Both the position numbers and the translations under genes were made by a program. From Brevipalpus yothersi (lineage: Eukaryota > Arthropoda > Arachnida > Trombidiformes > Tenuipalpidae): 64,000 nucleotides of DNA. The stretch spans positions 134,348 to 198,347 of the forward strand of contig QZCP01000024.1 in assembly GCA_003956705.1 (NCBI GenBank). The letters are read 5' to 3'. The notes under the pieces were generated by a model. The model worked only from the letters and a program-made list of their open reading frames with translations, was not told the DNA's origin and ran no database searches. Below are positions 1 to 11,889 of the stretch, in pieces (positions within the stretch are counted from its first letter, which is position 1; every line of letters begins with the position of its first letter).

Positions 1-3000
1 GCATCAGGTGTTGAGGTTACAATTTCTTCCGGGCGATCGCGAACGGTGGTAGGTAGACTTGCTTCCTCATCTTTAGAGATTCCTTCGGTTGAGCTGGATG
101 GCAGTGAAACATTCCTGTCCATACCTTCGAACGACGTTGAGGAATCTTGTTCTCGAGTTATTTGAGAGACAGTAGTTTCAGGGTGAGATGTCGTCGTTGG
201 AACTTTGGTGGTTGTCGAACTGGCTATAGAGCTCGATGGGGTAGAAGACTTTGCAACTTCGTCTCTGGATGAAGTATCTTGTGGGATTGTAATCTTATCG
301 ATTCCGCTTTTCGTCACTGATTCAGTGCTGCTGGTTTCGCTTTCTGTTGGCACGGGGGAAGATGTAACTGTTACTTGCTTAGGGGAGGAAGTTTCCGATG
401 TATTGGAAACTTCTTGGCCTGGCACTTTCAAAGTGCTGGTTTTTACCTCGACATTTTCAGACAAACTACTGGTACTGATTTCCGAAGACTCTGAGGAAGT
501 GGTAACATCAGGAGCAGGAGAAGAGGTTACGATTCCTTCTGGGATATCGTCAGAGCCCGTTGAAACACTTGTTGTAACTTCAGCATCAAAGTTCCCAGCC
601 GTTGACCTGGATGGTTGAAGAGTGTCGGAGGAACTGGTTACAGATGGAAGAGTCGATGAGTGTTCGACTGAGTGAGGAATGGTTATCGGGGTAGTAGGCT
701 CTGCTGTTGATGAAGATGGAGAGGTTGTCGAATCAGAGATAGAAACGTTAGAGGCAACTGGTGACCCAGTCGTGACTTCTGACATGAAATCAGTAACTAA
801 AGAGACTATGGTTGTGAATATACTAGTGGGAGGAGGAGATGTAGGAACGGGTACAGCAGTTGTGCTTTCGAATCTGGTCTCATTTTGAGTGCTGGTCCGA
901 TCAACTGACGGAGGAGATGAATAAATTGTCGAATCACCATCAGTTGATACCGAAGTTTCGTCTCGGGAGACTGGGATTGAGCTCGATGACGATGTTGACG
1001 ATGATACTGGAAGTCCGGTTGTGATATAATCTTTTGGTGTAGTGATAATCTCCTCAGTTTTCATTGTTTCTCGAGCAGTGGACGACTCAGTTGTTACTAT
1101 ATCAGAGACGACAGTCGAGTAGGGAGAAGTGGTCGGAATAAATACACGAGTTGTGGTCTCTGTTTTTGTTTCATTTCTAGAGAAGATCATATCAGTTGAG
1201 ATAGATGATGGAGAGGATGAAGAAGCTTCCGAAGATATATTATCAACCGATGGGGATATTCCATCATCTAGTACTGTGGTTACCGTTACAGGTGATGGCG
1301 ATGAAGATATCGGCGACATGGATGACACGTCCTCTTTTGAGGTTGTAGTCTCTAGATCTTTCGCCATATCTTTTTCTGTTTGAGTCTCGACTGTTGTCGG
1401 TATCGATTCTCTCGTGACTAGAGGACTAACGGTAGAACTTGAAGGAGATGAAGTATCCCTATCTGTTTCTTCTGGAGTAGTTGTTAACATCGGTCCTACA
1501 GTACTCTGAGAAACAGTGGCAATCGGTTCAGTTACTGATCCTGGTTTTCCTGTTTTGCTTTCCATTGATACAGGAGATGATGTTTCTATTCCTCGAGGAG
1601 GTGAGAAGGTTGTTGATGTATCACCATCATCTTGTTCTGGTAATTTCACAGAGCTAGTTCCTGTTTCACTCGTTCCTGGTAGAATACTAGTGCGAATTTC
1701 TGGAGATTGAGAAGAAACCTTCGAAGCATCAGGTGTCGAAGATTGTGATGAGGTAGGTGTGCTAGAAACATCAGGAGAGGAAGTTACGATTTCTTCAGGA
1801 AGATCGCGAACAGTGGTGGGTAAACTTGTAACCTCAGCCACTGAGATTCCTTCTGTTGAGCTGGATGGTGATGGTGATGATATATCAACACTCGCGGAAT
1901 CTTGTGCTCTGGTCGTCTGAGCAACAGTAAATTCTGAGTCAGATATTTTTGTTGAGGCTTCAGTCACGATGGAACTAGTTGTATTGCTCGGTGGAGAAGA
2001 GGCTCTCACACCTACACCTTCAGTGGATGTGTCTTCATCTTTTCGAGAAGTTACCTCGATTAGGACAGTAGAAGTTTCCGGTGCCGTTGAGGTTGTTACT
2101 GTTACGGTATCAATGTCTTGTTTCTCCGTCGATTTAGTGGTTCCAATTTCACTCTTCGTTGACACAGTGGACGATGATCCTATTTCTTGAGGAGGTGAGA
2201 CAGTTTTTGGAGTATCCGATATATCTTGTTCTGGTTGTGCTACTGTGCTAGTTTCGAACTCTACAGTGTCGGATATACTGCTGGTCCTAATCTCTGGCTG
2301 TTCAGAAGAAGTTGGGACCTTAAAAGAACTAGAACTTGGAGAAAGAGTACTGAACTCTTCTGGACGATCGCGAACAGTGGTAGGCAAGCTTGTAACTTCA
2401 GCCACTGAGATTCCTTCGGTTGAGCTAGATGGTGATGATAAATCAACACTTGCTGATGTTGAAGAATGTCCCACTCTGGTCGTCTGAGAAACGGTGGATT
2501 CTGAGTCAGATATTCTCGTTGATGCTTCAGTAATCATAGAACTAGCTGTAGAGCTCGATGGTGAAGCGCGCACATCAACATTCTCAGCTTGATCTCCAGT
2601 ACTTTGAGAAGTTATCTCGTCTCGAGCGGATGAAGTTTCAGGTGCTAATGAAGTTGTTATTGTATCGACATCTTGTTTGGTCACTGGTTCCATACTTGCA
2701 GGCTGACTTTCAGTTGAGACTGAAGATGTGGGCTCTGTAACTTTTGTAGGTGTTGAGGTCTTTGATGTATCGGTAAATTCTTGTTCTGGTTGTCTCATAG
2801 TGCTTGTTTCTGCCTCGATAGTATCTGATTGAGTACCGATGGTGACTGCTGGAGTCTGAGAAGAGGTAGGAATGCTAGAAGTATCAGGAGCACGAGTAGA
2901 AGTTGTGGTTTCCTCTGGAAGATCACGAACAGTGGTGGGTAGACTCGTTACCTCAACAACTGATACTCCTTCGGTGGAGCTTGACGGTAGAGAAATATTC

Positions 3001-3420
3001 CTGCTCACATCTGGGGTAAATGTTGAAGAAGTCTGTTCTCTAGTCATTTGAGAGATAGTTGTTCCTGAGTCCGGTGTATCTGTTGTGGGGCTAGTTACCG
3101 TAGAGCTGGATGGATAAGAAACTTTCACACCTTCATCTCTCTGAGAAGTTACCTCGACTAAGATTGAGGAAGTTTCTGGCACTGATGAAGTTGTGACTAT
3201 ATCTATTCCCTGTGCCTTTACAGGCTCAGTGCTGCTGGTCTGAGTGGTGCTTTCAGAAGATCTTCGAGTTGTTGATTCAACCATATCAGTAGATGTAGGA
3301 GCTCGGGATGCTTCTGGAACAATGGTGCCCATAGTGGTAGTGGAAATGATTGCTTTCTCCGTCGTGAAAGCAGTGAAAGTTGTTGTTGTCGTAATATTTT
3401 GTGTTGATGGAATTATGATT
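1..3420 (-). repeat. Degenerate mucin (PTS) repeats inside the tenectin-like exon
   Basis: On the minus strand this open frame is dominated by Thr, Ser, Pro, Glu and Val. A signature close to EVTSLPTTVRDRPEE recurs at about 2909-2946, 2356-2392, 1793-1830 and 26-60. The first three copies are about 555-563 bases (roughly 186 residues) apart; the fourth is about 1,770 bases on. Shared satellites of the unit include a PSSSTEGIS-type segment and a PEQD/PEQE-type segment. Several Asn-X-Ser/Thr sites occur, and dense Ser/Thr predicts heavy O-glycosylation. The plus-strand frames here are only antisense shadows. Confidence 0.75.
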
Positions 3421-6400
3421 GGAGTTGATTTTTGGGAATCTCCTGAAGATATCTTATGACAGATATATTCTTCACAACATTTATCAGGCTGCTTCTTTGG
3501 CACACACTCGAGACTTGGATCAGATCGAGGTGGCTCACAGACTATTTCATCACAGTATATCACACTGTTGATGCAAATACAGTACTCAACACACGGATCG
3601 CTGCTAGGAATCTCATCACCATTTTGATATATTTTTCCCATGCTACGACAAACACCTGAAAGAATTAAAAAATTATGAGTAAAATCAGCATGTTGTCTAT
3701 CTAACTCAGGATCTGACTTGGAATACACAAGATCCTTTAGCTTTGGATTTGCTTTGGATGAATCTTATCCTATAAGAGAATTCTAAAACGATAAGTTCGA
3801 TGACAGAGAATTCAATCGGCTCAACCCAAAATTGCTCAAAAATAATAGGAAAAATAATTTCCGATACTCGGATATAAATCTACATTATCTGTTGACTGAA
3901 ATTAAAACTCTCCTCGAGGGTAAAGTTTTGAAAGACGCGCGTTCGTTTTCTAGCCGTTCATGGAAGATTAACTGAATAGGCGCCAAAAAAAGTTTCCCAT
4001 CATAAGGCTTTCTATCGTAACGTAAGTGTGCCGTTTCTAAAATTAAGCGCATTCAATGAACTATCTAAGTCAAGCTAAGTTGATATGATAAAAAAGAGCA
4101 GCAGTTGTCCGAAGCAAACATACCTTCTCCAGGAATCATTCCTGGCGTTGGAACTGGTCTTCTGGAGTCTTTACGAGTATCTTTTCGGTCCAATGATGGA
4201 ACTATGGATGAGGGCATATCATTCTCTTTGCGAGGTTGTGAAGGTTGCTCGTCAGGTCGACGTGAATAGATAGGTGATGATGAAGGAGGTGGAGAAACCG
4301 TAGAGCTTGCCACTGTTTCCTCTTTAACTTCCACAGCAATCCAAGTTTCGTTCTTCGGAATTCGAGTACTTGGAGGAGTTTTGGTTGATTTTCCATCGAT
4401 GACTCCCGAAATATTAGTTGGCATCTCTGTTGACTTTTCGACCGATTTTGGATCAGCGGTGATCAAATTTATTGGTGGTACTAGTTCTGTTCCAGCAACT
4501 GAGAATGAGGAAAAAAGAGTTCAAGTAATGATGAATGAAACTACAATGACTTGCTCATCATTTTTCTTTGAGATTAAAGATAAGCCATCATATTGCAACT
4601 GAAATAGCTGTCGATTCTCTGGAATTAGAAACAATGATTGGGTATTCTCAGAAGATCATCCAGAAAACCATAAATATAATGAATTCATGATATATGGACA
4701 TTCAACTATGGTGTGGCAGAGAGAAGGCTTTCAACGAGATCTCAAAATTAAAAATGCTGAACAATTCATTTGAATGATAAGAACTCATAATTACAGCATT
4801 CATATCTTTCTGGGCAACACTTGTCTTTATCACTTTTGATTGGAATACAACCAGAGCACGGAGCTTTACACCTCTGAACGGCACAGACAATTTCATTCCG
4901 CATACAGTAACAATGTTCACATGGGTTCGATGATGCCAAGGCTTCTCCATCTTTGTAATGCTTGCCATTCAGGGTGCATCCATGAGGCTCATCTAATGGA
5001 TGCCTTGTCTCTGGTGGAACAGTTGTAGCCGCCTCTTCAGCTGTAATGAGGAAAAATTTTGATTAACTCATTTTCGGTCATTGTACATGCAAGATGATAC
5101 AGTATCAGCATCATCATTAGGATGACCCGAAGGTTCGTAAAGCAAAAGTAAAATACCAGGAAGTCTTCGGAAGCTCATTCAAAGTCTCATCTCTCGAATG
5201 CTAGAGTCTCAGTGAGGATTCCCCATCTCTATCAATGAGATTTAATGCCCTTTTTTCACTCTAATACCAAGGGAACATTTAACTAGACTGAAAAGAAAAC
5301 CTGCCATCATGTGTCTTCCGAGTCAATTTATATTCATCAAATCAGAGACCAAGTAGGAAATATGCATAAACATACGCTTATTATCGCCCTCAAAGAGGAT
5401 GATTGAGTGGAAAAGTGAGTGAAGTTATGGATGAGAGAGCGGGAAAAATTTGAATATGATGAGCTAGTTCGGCAAGATTTTGGAAGAATTAATTATATCA
5501 TACATTGAGATCAAGAGTGATCTTATTCTCATCATGCTCATGTATTGATGAATGGATAGATGCTGAAATTACTTGGTGTACGAATATCGTAAGGAAGGGC
5601 GATAACCTTGACTTCCGTTTTATTCACGTTTTTTAAGTGACGCAAGCTTTGTGGGGCGTGATCGGAAGGATGAAGGAATAGTGAGAAAATGTAGATAAAT
5701 TATGAGAGAGTTGAGAAAGTATCAACAACAAATTGATGATTATTTACGGTAATTTTTTGCCTCATCTGGTGAGAAGGTAGCAGAAAGGGTAAACTAGATA
5801 ACAGTATTTTGCCACAAGAAAATCAATATATAGCAGACTTCCTGGAACTCATAATATTGGCAATAACTCATGGACATAATGAGAAGTTTGACATTTAATG
5901 AATGAATCCGAATTTCGGGGTTGAATTCTATACATCTGATATTGATGAACAATAAAGAGACAAAAAATAACCAAAAACAATACTTACAGCAATTGTATCG
6001 AGATGGACAGCAGTCTTGCTTGTTGTAGACCGGTAAACAGCCCGGAACAGAGAGCGCACATTCTTGCATTACACAAGCAGATGCATTTCGGATACAGTAG
6101 CAAACTTCACACTTTTTCTTGTATTCAGAAGGAATCTGAGCCCCCTCAGGGTAGTATTTATTGTTAATGTAGCAACCTAGAGAGAGAGAGAGAAAAGGGA
6201 GAATTTTCAGATTAGGAATAGTATTTGACCCACCGAAAGAGAGATGAGAGATGAGAGATCATAGAGAGAAATAAAACAACAAGAAAAGTCGATGAATCAG
6301 AAGATAAGCAAGAGAACCTTAAAAAGGACATGGGAAATCACGATTCTTCAGTCAGAGTTAGTCTGTGTTAATTATCAGTAAAGATTAGTGAGAAAATCTA

Positions 6401-9400
6401 ACGAAAAAAGAAATCATATTCCATGGGCAAGACTCACGATCTAGGTACTTCCGTCGCCCAAGGGAGAATACATCGAGAAGCATTAAATTGGTTGAAAGAA
6501 AGAAACAAAGGGAGAGAGATTCGGACCCGAGATTGGTATGAAAATTTGTGGTTCTGGTTTTTGATGAGGGGTCGCTTGAAGCTATAATTAATCATCAGAT
6601 ATACTCATAGAAAATGAATTTTTTTCGTTCGCTTGGCTTCGGAATGGCGAAGATTATTGGATTTCAAAATCAAATAAAGATCAAGGGGGCTTCGGCACTC
6701 GCTCTCATCATAACAAATTTTGGGAAAATGATATATAAACTCAGGCACAATTTTCCAGTTTCATCATCACGATGATGGGAAGTGAGATTGACAGTTTCTC
6801 AAGCAGTAGTGAAATTTTTCCTCTTCTCACTTTGTCATGAATCTTACTCTTCTTCCGATATCATGTGATTACATGCATGCTTTGATGATCTAAAGCGATC
6901 AAATTCAATTCATGTCTGAACAGAACAGGGTCCAGAATCGAAACAAAAATCGATCGATAAAATGATGAGAGAGAGAGAGAGAGAGGGAAATCAGCAAGCG
7001 AGGGGCTAAATTTTCACTTTTTCTCGCCTAAGTTCATGCATTCTACATTCTGTATTCTCCGAAATGATGCTCGAGTAAATTATAAGCGCCAAGGCGAAAT
7101 GATCATCATGAGAGAGGAGCTCTCGTCTTTAGGCAGTTCCGGAATGAGAGATGAAAGAGAGTAGAAATGTGAGAGACATGGAGATCGAGGAAACTTCAGA
7201 ATGCTAAATTTTCAATTGGCATTTCAGCCATCTCAGGCTTGAGAAAGAGAGAAAGAGAGAGAGGGGCGCAAGTAGAATGAATAAAACCAGCAATTGCCGT
7301 GAAAAACTAGATTCCGGCCTACAAATGAGGCACGAAGAGAGCAAAACTGGTTGCTTTGATGGAAAGTTCAATTGAGTTTCACTGAATTATTATATGGATT
7401 GATACAAGAGCCATGACCATTGGTGTGAGTAAATCCCACTGTCTGAATTGTGCTATTTATCTACTTGAAGGTAGGTAAAGAAAGAGAGAGAGGGAGAGAT
7501 AAGCCAGAATGCTGATGTATCTCTCGTGTACAAATGCCTCAGAACAAGTTAGTATCAAGGACAATACAGATAGTTCATAATAATGGAAGTAAATTCATTG
7601 GATAAGAGAGGAATAAAGAATGAATTAGAAAAACCGACGAATGATAGGGGATCGTGATGATTTGAAGAAGAGTACATCGTTAGTCATCAATTTTCTCATA
7701 TTATATTCAATCTTTATCCACACAAGCTTACCTGGTCCTTCGAAGTTCGCTAACGTCGTTGGCTGTGGTGTAGTTGTTGTGGTTGTTGAAGTTGTTGTAC
7801 TAGGCTCTGGATCAGGATCTTCACCAATCATCGCTGGCTCGGGATCAGCGCCTTATGAATAGAAGAAGAAAATAAAAAGGGAAAGAAAAAGAATATTATC
7901 AAAACATGACGAAATCAGCGAAACTATGTATGAGCAATTGTTTACACACGAATGTTCCTGTGTGTGGTTAAAAGTTTTATGCTGTCAGAGAAACATTTTT
8001 TCAAGGGGTTTGAAAAGAAAAGAAAAAGAAAAATTCCAGTGACTAACCATCAGGACATATTATCTCGGGACAACATTCTCCATCAACTTTTCGTACTGTA
8101 CAACCAGCACCAACAGGCTTGACGAATGGACATACTCGAAGGTAACACATTAGAACACTGTTCACACAAGTACAATTCAAACACGGCTCATTTGTTTCGA
8201 TTTGTTGGCCATTTCGATAGTGTTTTAATAGATAGTAGCAGCCTGTGAATGGAAAATCAGAAAAAGAAAATTGATTGAAAAATTTTCAACAAAATTAGGG
8301 TTCATAAAATCATTGGGGAGGGCTAAATTACAAACTAGGCAGGTAACATTGATAAAGATAGCAACAAAAAAAGATGAGCACATTAAGTGCCTTCCTGTTG
8401 ACCCTGAATTTGTAGTCAAAGGATAATGGTGATAGTTAAATAGCGGTAATCAAAATAATTATGGCAATGAAGTAATATTCATCAAGTATTGCCCTACTGT
8501 TTGGTTATACCGGTTCATCATAATCATGAGAAACCTCCAACAGTTCACTCACGGATGCTAATAATGCAAGATGTAAGACAAGATGAATATCTCGATATAT
8601 TATTGACCGAAACACATGGATGCAACGTTTCGGCACTTAATCAAATTAAACAAGGTGAACATTGCTTCAATAAAGCCAAAATATTACAGCGATCATCTTT
8701 ACACATCATTTATCTTATTTAGCGGTACTAAAAAGTACTCAAAGGCTAGATTATCATTGTTTATATGACTTCGAGAAAGTGAAACGAATCAGCGATGTGA
8801 TCATATACCAGCTTTACAGCGTTTCGGCATTTTCAAAAACGATCGACGATTGACTATCGTTTATGCTGGATAATTTACTCATCCAAGATCAGATGAGCGT
8901 ACAAGGCTTACTTTTGATAAGATCAAAAGACAATATGGTCTCGATGACGTGATGATCGTCGTCCTATTGAATTTTTTTTCCTTTTTTTTGAATGAAAACC
9001 GAAACGATGTAAAGTTATTTTTCATTTCTTTCGTCATCCAAATTCTGAGAATCGATTAGTCATTCGCTATAAAAGTACCTCTTCCTCTCTTTCCATCTTT
9101 CTCTGTGTAATTTTCTCTATCTATACTGATGCAGAGTGTTTCCATTCATGAGTACTATGGAAATGCTACAAAAACTCGATCGTGAGTAAAATGCCCCGAA
9201 TGATGGCATGATCTTATGCTAATTCCAAGTGGCGTTGATTAATGATAAGTAACACTCATTATCACCGCTGGACAGCTAATGATGAGTCAAGATATTATAA
9301 TTTCATGCAAAGCATAGTGAAATCAGCATAAAGTTTGGTACAAACCTTTCTCTCTGGGAGTTCGAGCTTTTCCAAGAGGATATGGAGCTGGAAATGGAGA

Positions 9401-9643
9401 AGTAGATGGATAGAAGATTTAAAACTTTGAAGTTTTTTTAGTCGTAAGATTATTTGAACATGATGTTCGGGATGATGAACATTGAGAACGAACAAAATTC
9501 ATGTTGTGCAAAAAGGCGTTTGAGGATCACGCATAATTACCTGCATATGTAAGTGATACAAAACACAGAATGACCAGAGATAGAATTAAGGGAAAATTTT
9601 TGGCACAAGTAAACTTGGACAGCAGGTAGATGAAACGGTCCAT
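1..9643 (-). CDS. Tnc: Tenectin-like secreted vWF-C/mucin protein (3' partial)
   Basis: Secreted matrix protein; the closest family I recognise is insect tenectin, a mucin with von Willebrand C domains that acts in the lumen of epithelial tubes. Exons in transcript order are 9643-9541, 9387-9346, 8242-8048, 7851-7732, 6176-5988, 5040-4795, 4498-4124 and 3655 to beyond 1. All junctions are GT-AG and every intron is phase 1, so each exon is a symmetric module. Exon 1 starts MDRFIYLLSK and encodes a signal peptide ending near SLTYA. Exons 3, 5 and 6 each hold one Cys-rich vWF-C module (for example CLNCTCVN, CEVCYCIRN and PCEHCYC followed by a CCPxxYxC end). Exons 4 and 7 are Pro/Thr/Ser linkers. 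Exon 8 opens with a fourth vWF-C module (CICINSVIYC), then becomes a roughly 1,100-residue Ser/Thr/Pro mucin region with internal repeats. About 1,640 residues lie in the window; the C-terminus is missing. The family call is from memory of the domain pattern. Confidence 0.8.
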
Positions 9644-10541
9644 GATTGGACCAGTATAGTGAAAATCCTATGAGATGAGCAAAACTGCTTCCGGAGGGTT
9701 AATGAACCGTCGAAAAATTCGAAGTAACCCAAAATTTCTAGGGTTAAAAAATTGCACTAATAATCGTAGCTGAATAGAAGCACAGTAAAAATGTTCTAAA
9801 AATTTTAGTTAAGGCACAGAAAGTTTTTGCTTTACAATTTCCTGGAATTGATCAAAACATAATATTCATAGATGTCCGATAAATTTCCACGGTGGTATAT
9901 TAGCAAAAAATGAAGAAGATGAGCTGAAAAATCACAATAGATCATGAAAAAAAATTTTGGTCAATAGTAGCACTATTCGGGCAAGGATAGCTCGAATATC
10001 AAGTCAATATGCTGATACGGTTCAGCATATTCATTTTCAATTGATGATAGCCGGTGATGAAGAGGCAGGCCCACTGGAAGAAAGGCACACTGAATCAAGG
10101 TGAGTCCTGTCTAGAGAAGATACTTTCTTTCTTAAACTCTCTCATATCAGAAAGAGAGAGTCAAGATGAGTGAGAAGCGAAGGTGAGCTAAAGGTGGAGA
10201 GAAAGAGAGAAAGAGAGTGAAACAAGTATTCTTTTCAGGATAAAATTCTCCAGAAGAAGATGAACGAGAAGAAGATACTGGAAAAGGTTGATATGGGAAT
10301 GATAGTTGGAAAAGAATCATAGAGGGCTTGTAGGTGTGTGTCCAAGATGACAATACCAACGGTTTTCCTAATGGACATTGCTAGTGACTATCCTTCGACG
10401 GAAAAAGTTCCAGAAAGGACGAACAAACGATTTAATCGAAGAGAAAATGATAGCTTGAAGCGTAGAAATAGTAGGCAAAGCGGGAAACGACCAACGAAAC
10501 ACCGCTCGCAACTCGAGGCAAAGTTAACAGAGCTCAGTGAT

Positions 10542-10542
<1 letters not shown>

Positions 10543-10609
<67 letters not shown>
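10543..10609. repeat. (CT)n microsatellite
   Basis: An uninterrupted CT run of about 67 bases on the plus strand. It produces the artificial Leu-Ser and Arg-Glu open frames around it. Confidence 0.97.
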
Positions 10610-10611
<2 letters not shown>

Positions 10612-10619
10612 GTAAACGA

Positions 10620-11600
10620 TGGCCAAGCCACATTAGTAGATGAATGGTCCAGCTTGATAAAATCGTGACCATATTTCACCATCACCTTCAACGGAAGGAA
10701 GAGGGTGAGGCCAATTGTATCTCTCTGTTTCATTGAAAATGTCAGATTTAGAAACACATCCTCTGATCCAACACTTGTAGGTCCACTTGATCTCAACCTT
10801 CTCGCGATCTTCACCATTCGATGAATGAATTACCTCACTTGGTAGAGCTCAATCGTGACAACGCTTCGTCAAAATGTTTCTTGGCCTCTTCTTCGTTTCT
10901 ATTGTTTACATCGGCCGTATTCTCTTCGATCTACTGTGTTCACCATCGCAGAGTCCTCGAATCTAAGCCCAATGCTTAGGGCAAGATTTGGAAACATCGA
11001 TTGTTAGAAATAAGATGAAAATTTCAAGCAACTCATCACACAGCAAGCTGGTGGTGAGCTTTGAAATTCCCAAGATTCTGACACCTCTGATACATCACGT
11101 ATTATGATCATCACCTCAATATTAAGCCGAGGCAAATCAATATCGTTGGAAAGCGTGTAGCTCACGATACTCGGAGAAGTTGTCAGTTTTGTTTGACTCC
11201 TCAAAAACTTGAGGGATGTAAATGGATTCAACTATAGCAAAGAACGAGAAACTATTCAGAACGATGTGGAGCCGGTAGTTCTTCAAGTCTTCCTGCACCA
11301 GATTAGGTGGCCCGTAACGCGAGCTCTCGTAGACTTTTTTGGAAGATTGTAGGAGGTGAGAAGGTCTTCGAATTTTTTCTTACTAATGAAATATTCCATC
11401 TTCCTGGAATGCTGCAGTTTTTGGATACAAAAAACTTGAAAGATCGTTAAGAAGCTCCCCCAAATGCTTGTACCGATGGAGTGGAACCAAGAGCAACGTT
11501 TAGGAAAGAGGTTTACTCGTGTTTGTGTTCTGCTTGAATAGCATGTCCCAAGTGAGGCCCCTGATGATGGTCTAACTCGGCCCTGAGGAAAAAGTAAAAA
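10620..11600 (-). pseudogene. Possible degraded coding remnant, unidentified
   Basis: On the minus strand several separated segments look more protein-like than random. Examples are SRKMEYFISKKKFEDLL near 11400, QEDLKNYRLHIVLNSFSFF near 11270, NEEEAKKHFDEALSRL near 10880, and NETERYNWPHPLPSVEGDGE near 10700. They lie in different frames with stops between them, and the splice signals I can see do not join them cleanly. It may be an old pseudogene, exons of an unrecognised gene, or chance. I do not recognise the family. Confidence 0.18.
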
Positions 11601-11814
11601 AATGATCACCGACCGATGAACCCTTTCGCTATGGCTACATGTTTAACATACTTACTTTCGTTTCCTGATCATATTCTGAATATTAATTATCATTAGTATT
11701 TCCAGGCAGCCTTTGCATCTCCGTTATGATCGTCAATAGGGGAAGGTCATTAAATGTTCGGTGAGTTTATGGCCTCAGGGTACCCTTTCAGTCTCACCAA
11801 GACGAGGTAACCCT

Positions 11815-11816
<2 letters not shown>

Positions 11817-11879
<63 letters not shown>
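11817..11879. repeat. (GA)n microsatellite
   Basis: An essentially perfect GA run of about 63 bases on the plus strand, followed by an imperfect AGAGAGAAA tail. Confidence 0.97.

Positions 11880-11889
<10 letters not shown>

Noticed and set aside
205..3459. A series of plus-strand frames rich in Val, Ser, Asp and Glu
   Set aside because: They are antisense shadows of the minus-strand mucin exon, which is open throughout and has repeats, splice signals and Cys modules.
10338..10817. Frames containing long Leu-Ser or Arg-Glu runs on both strands
   Set aside because: They are translations of the CT/GA microsatellite. The same artefact explains frames near 11750, 15859, 18074, 23640, 30345, 35170, 54181, 57265 and 62653.
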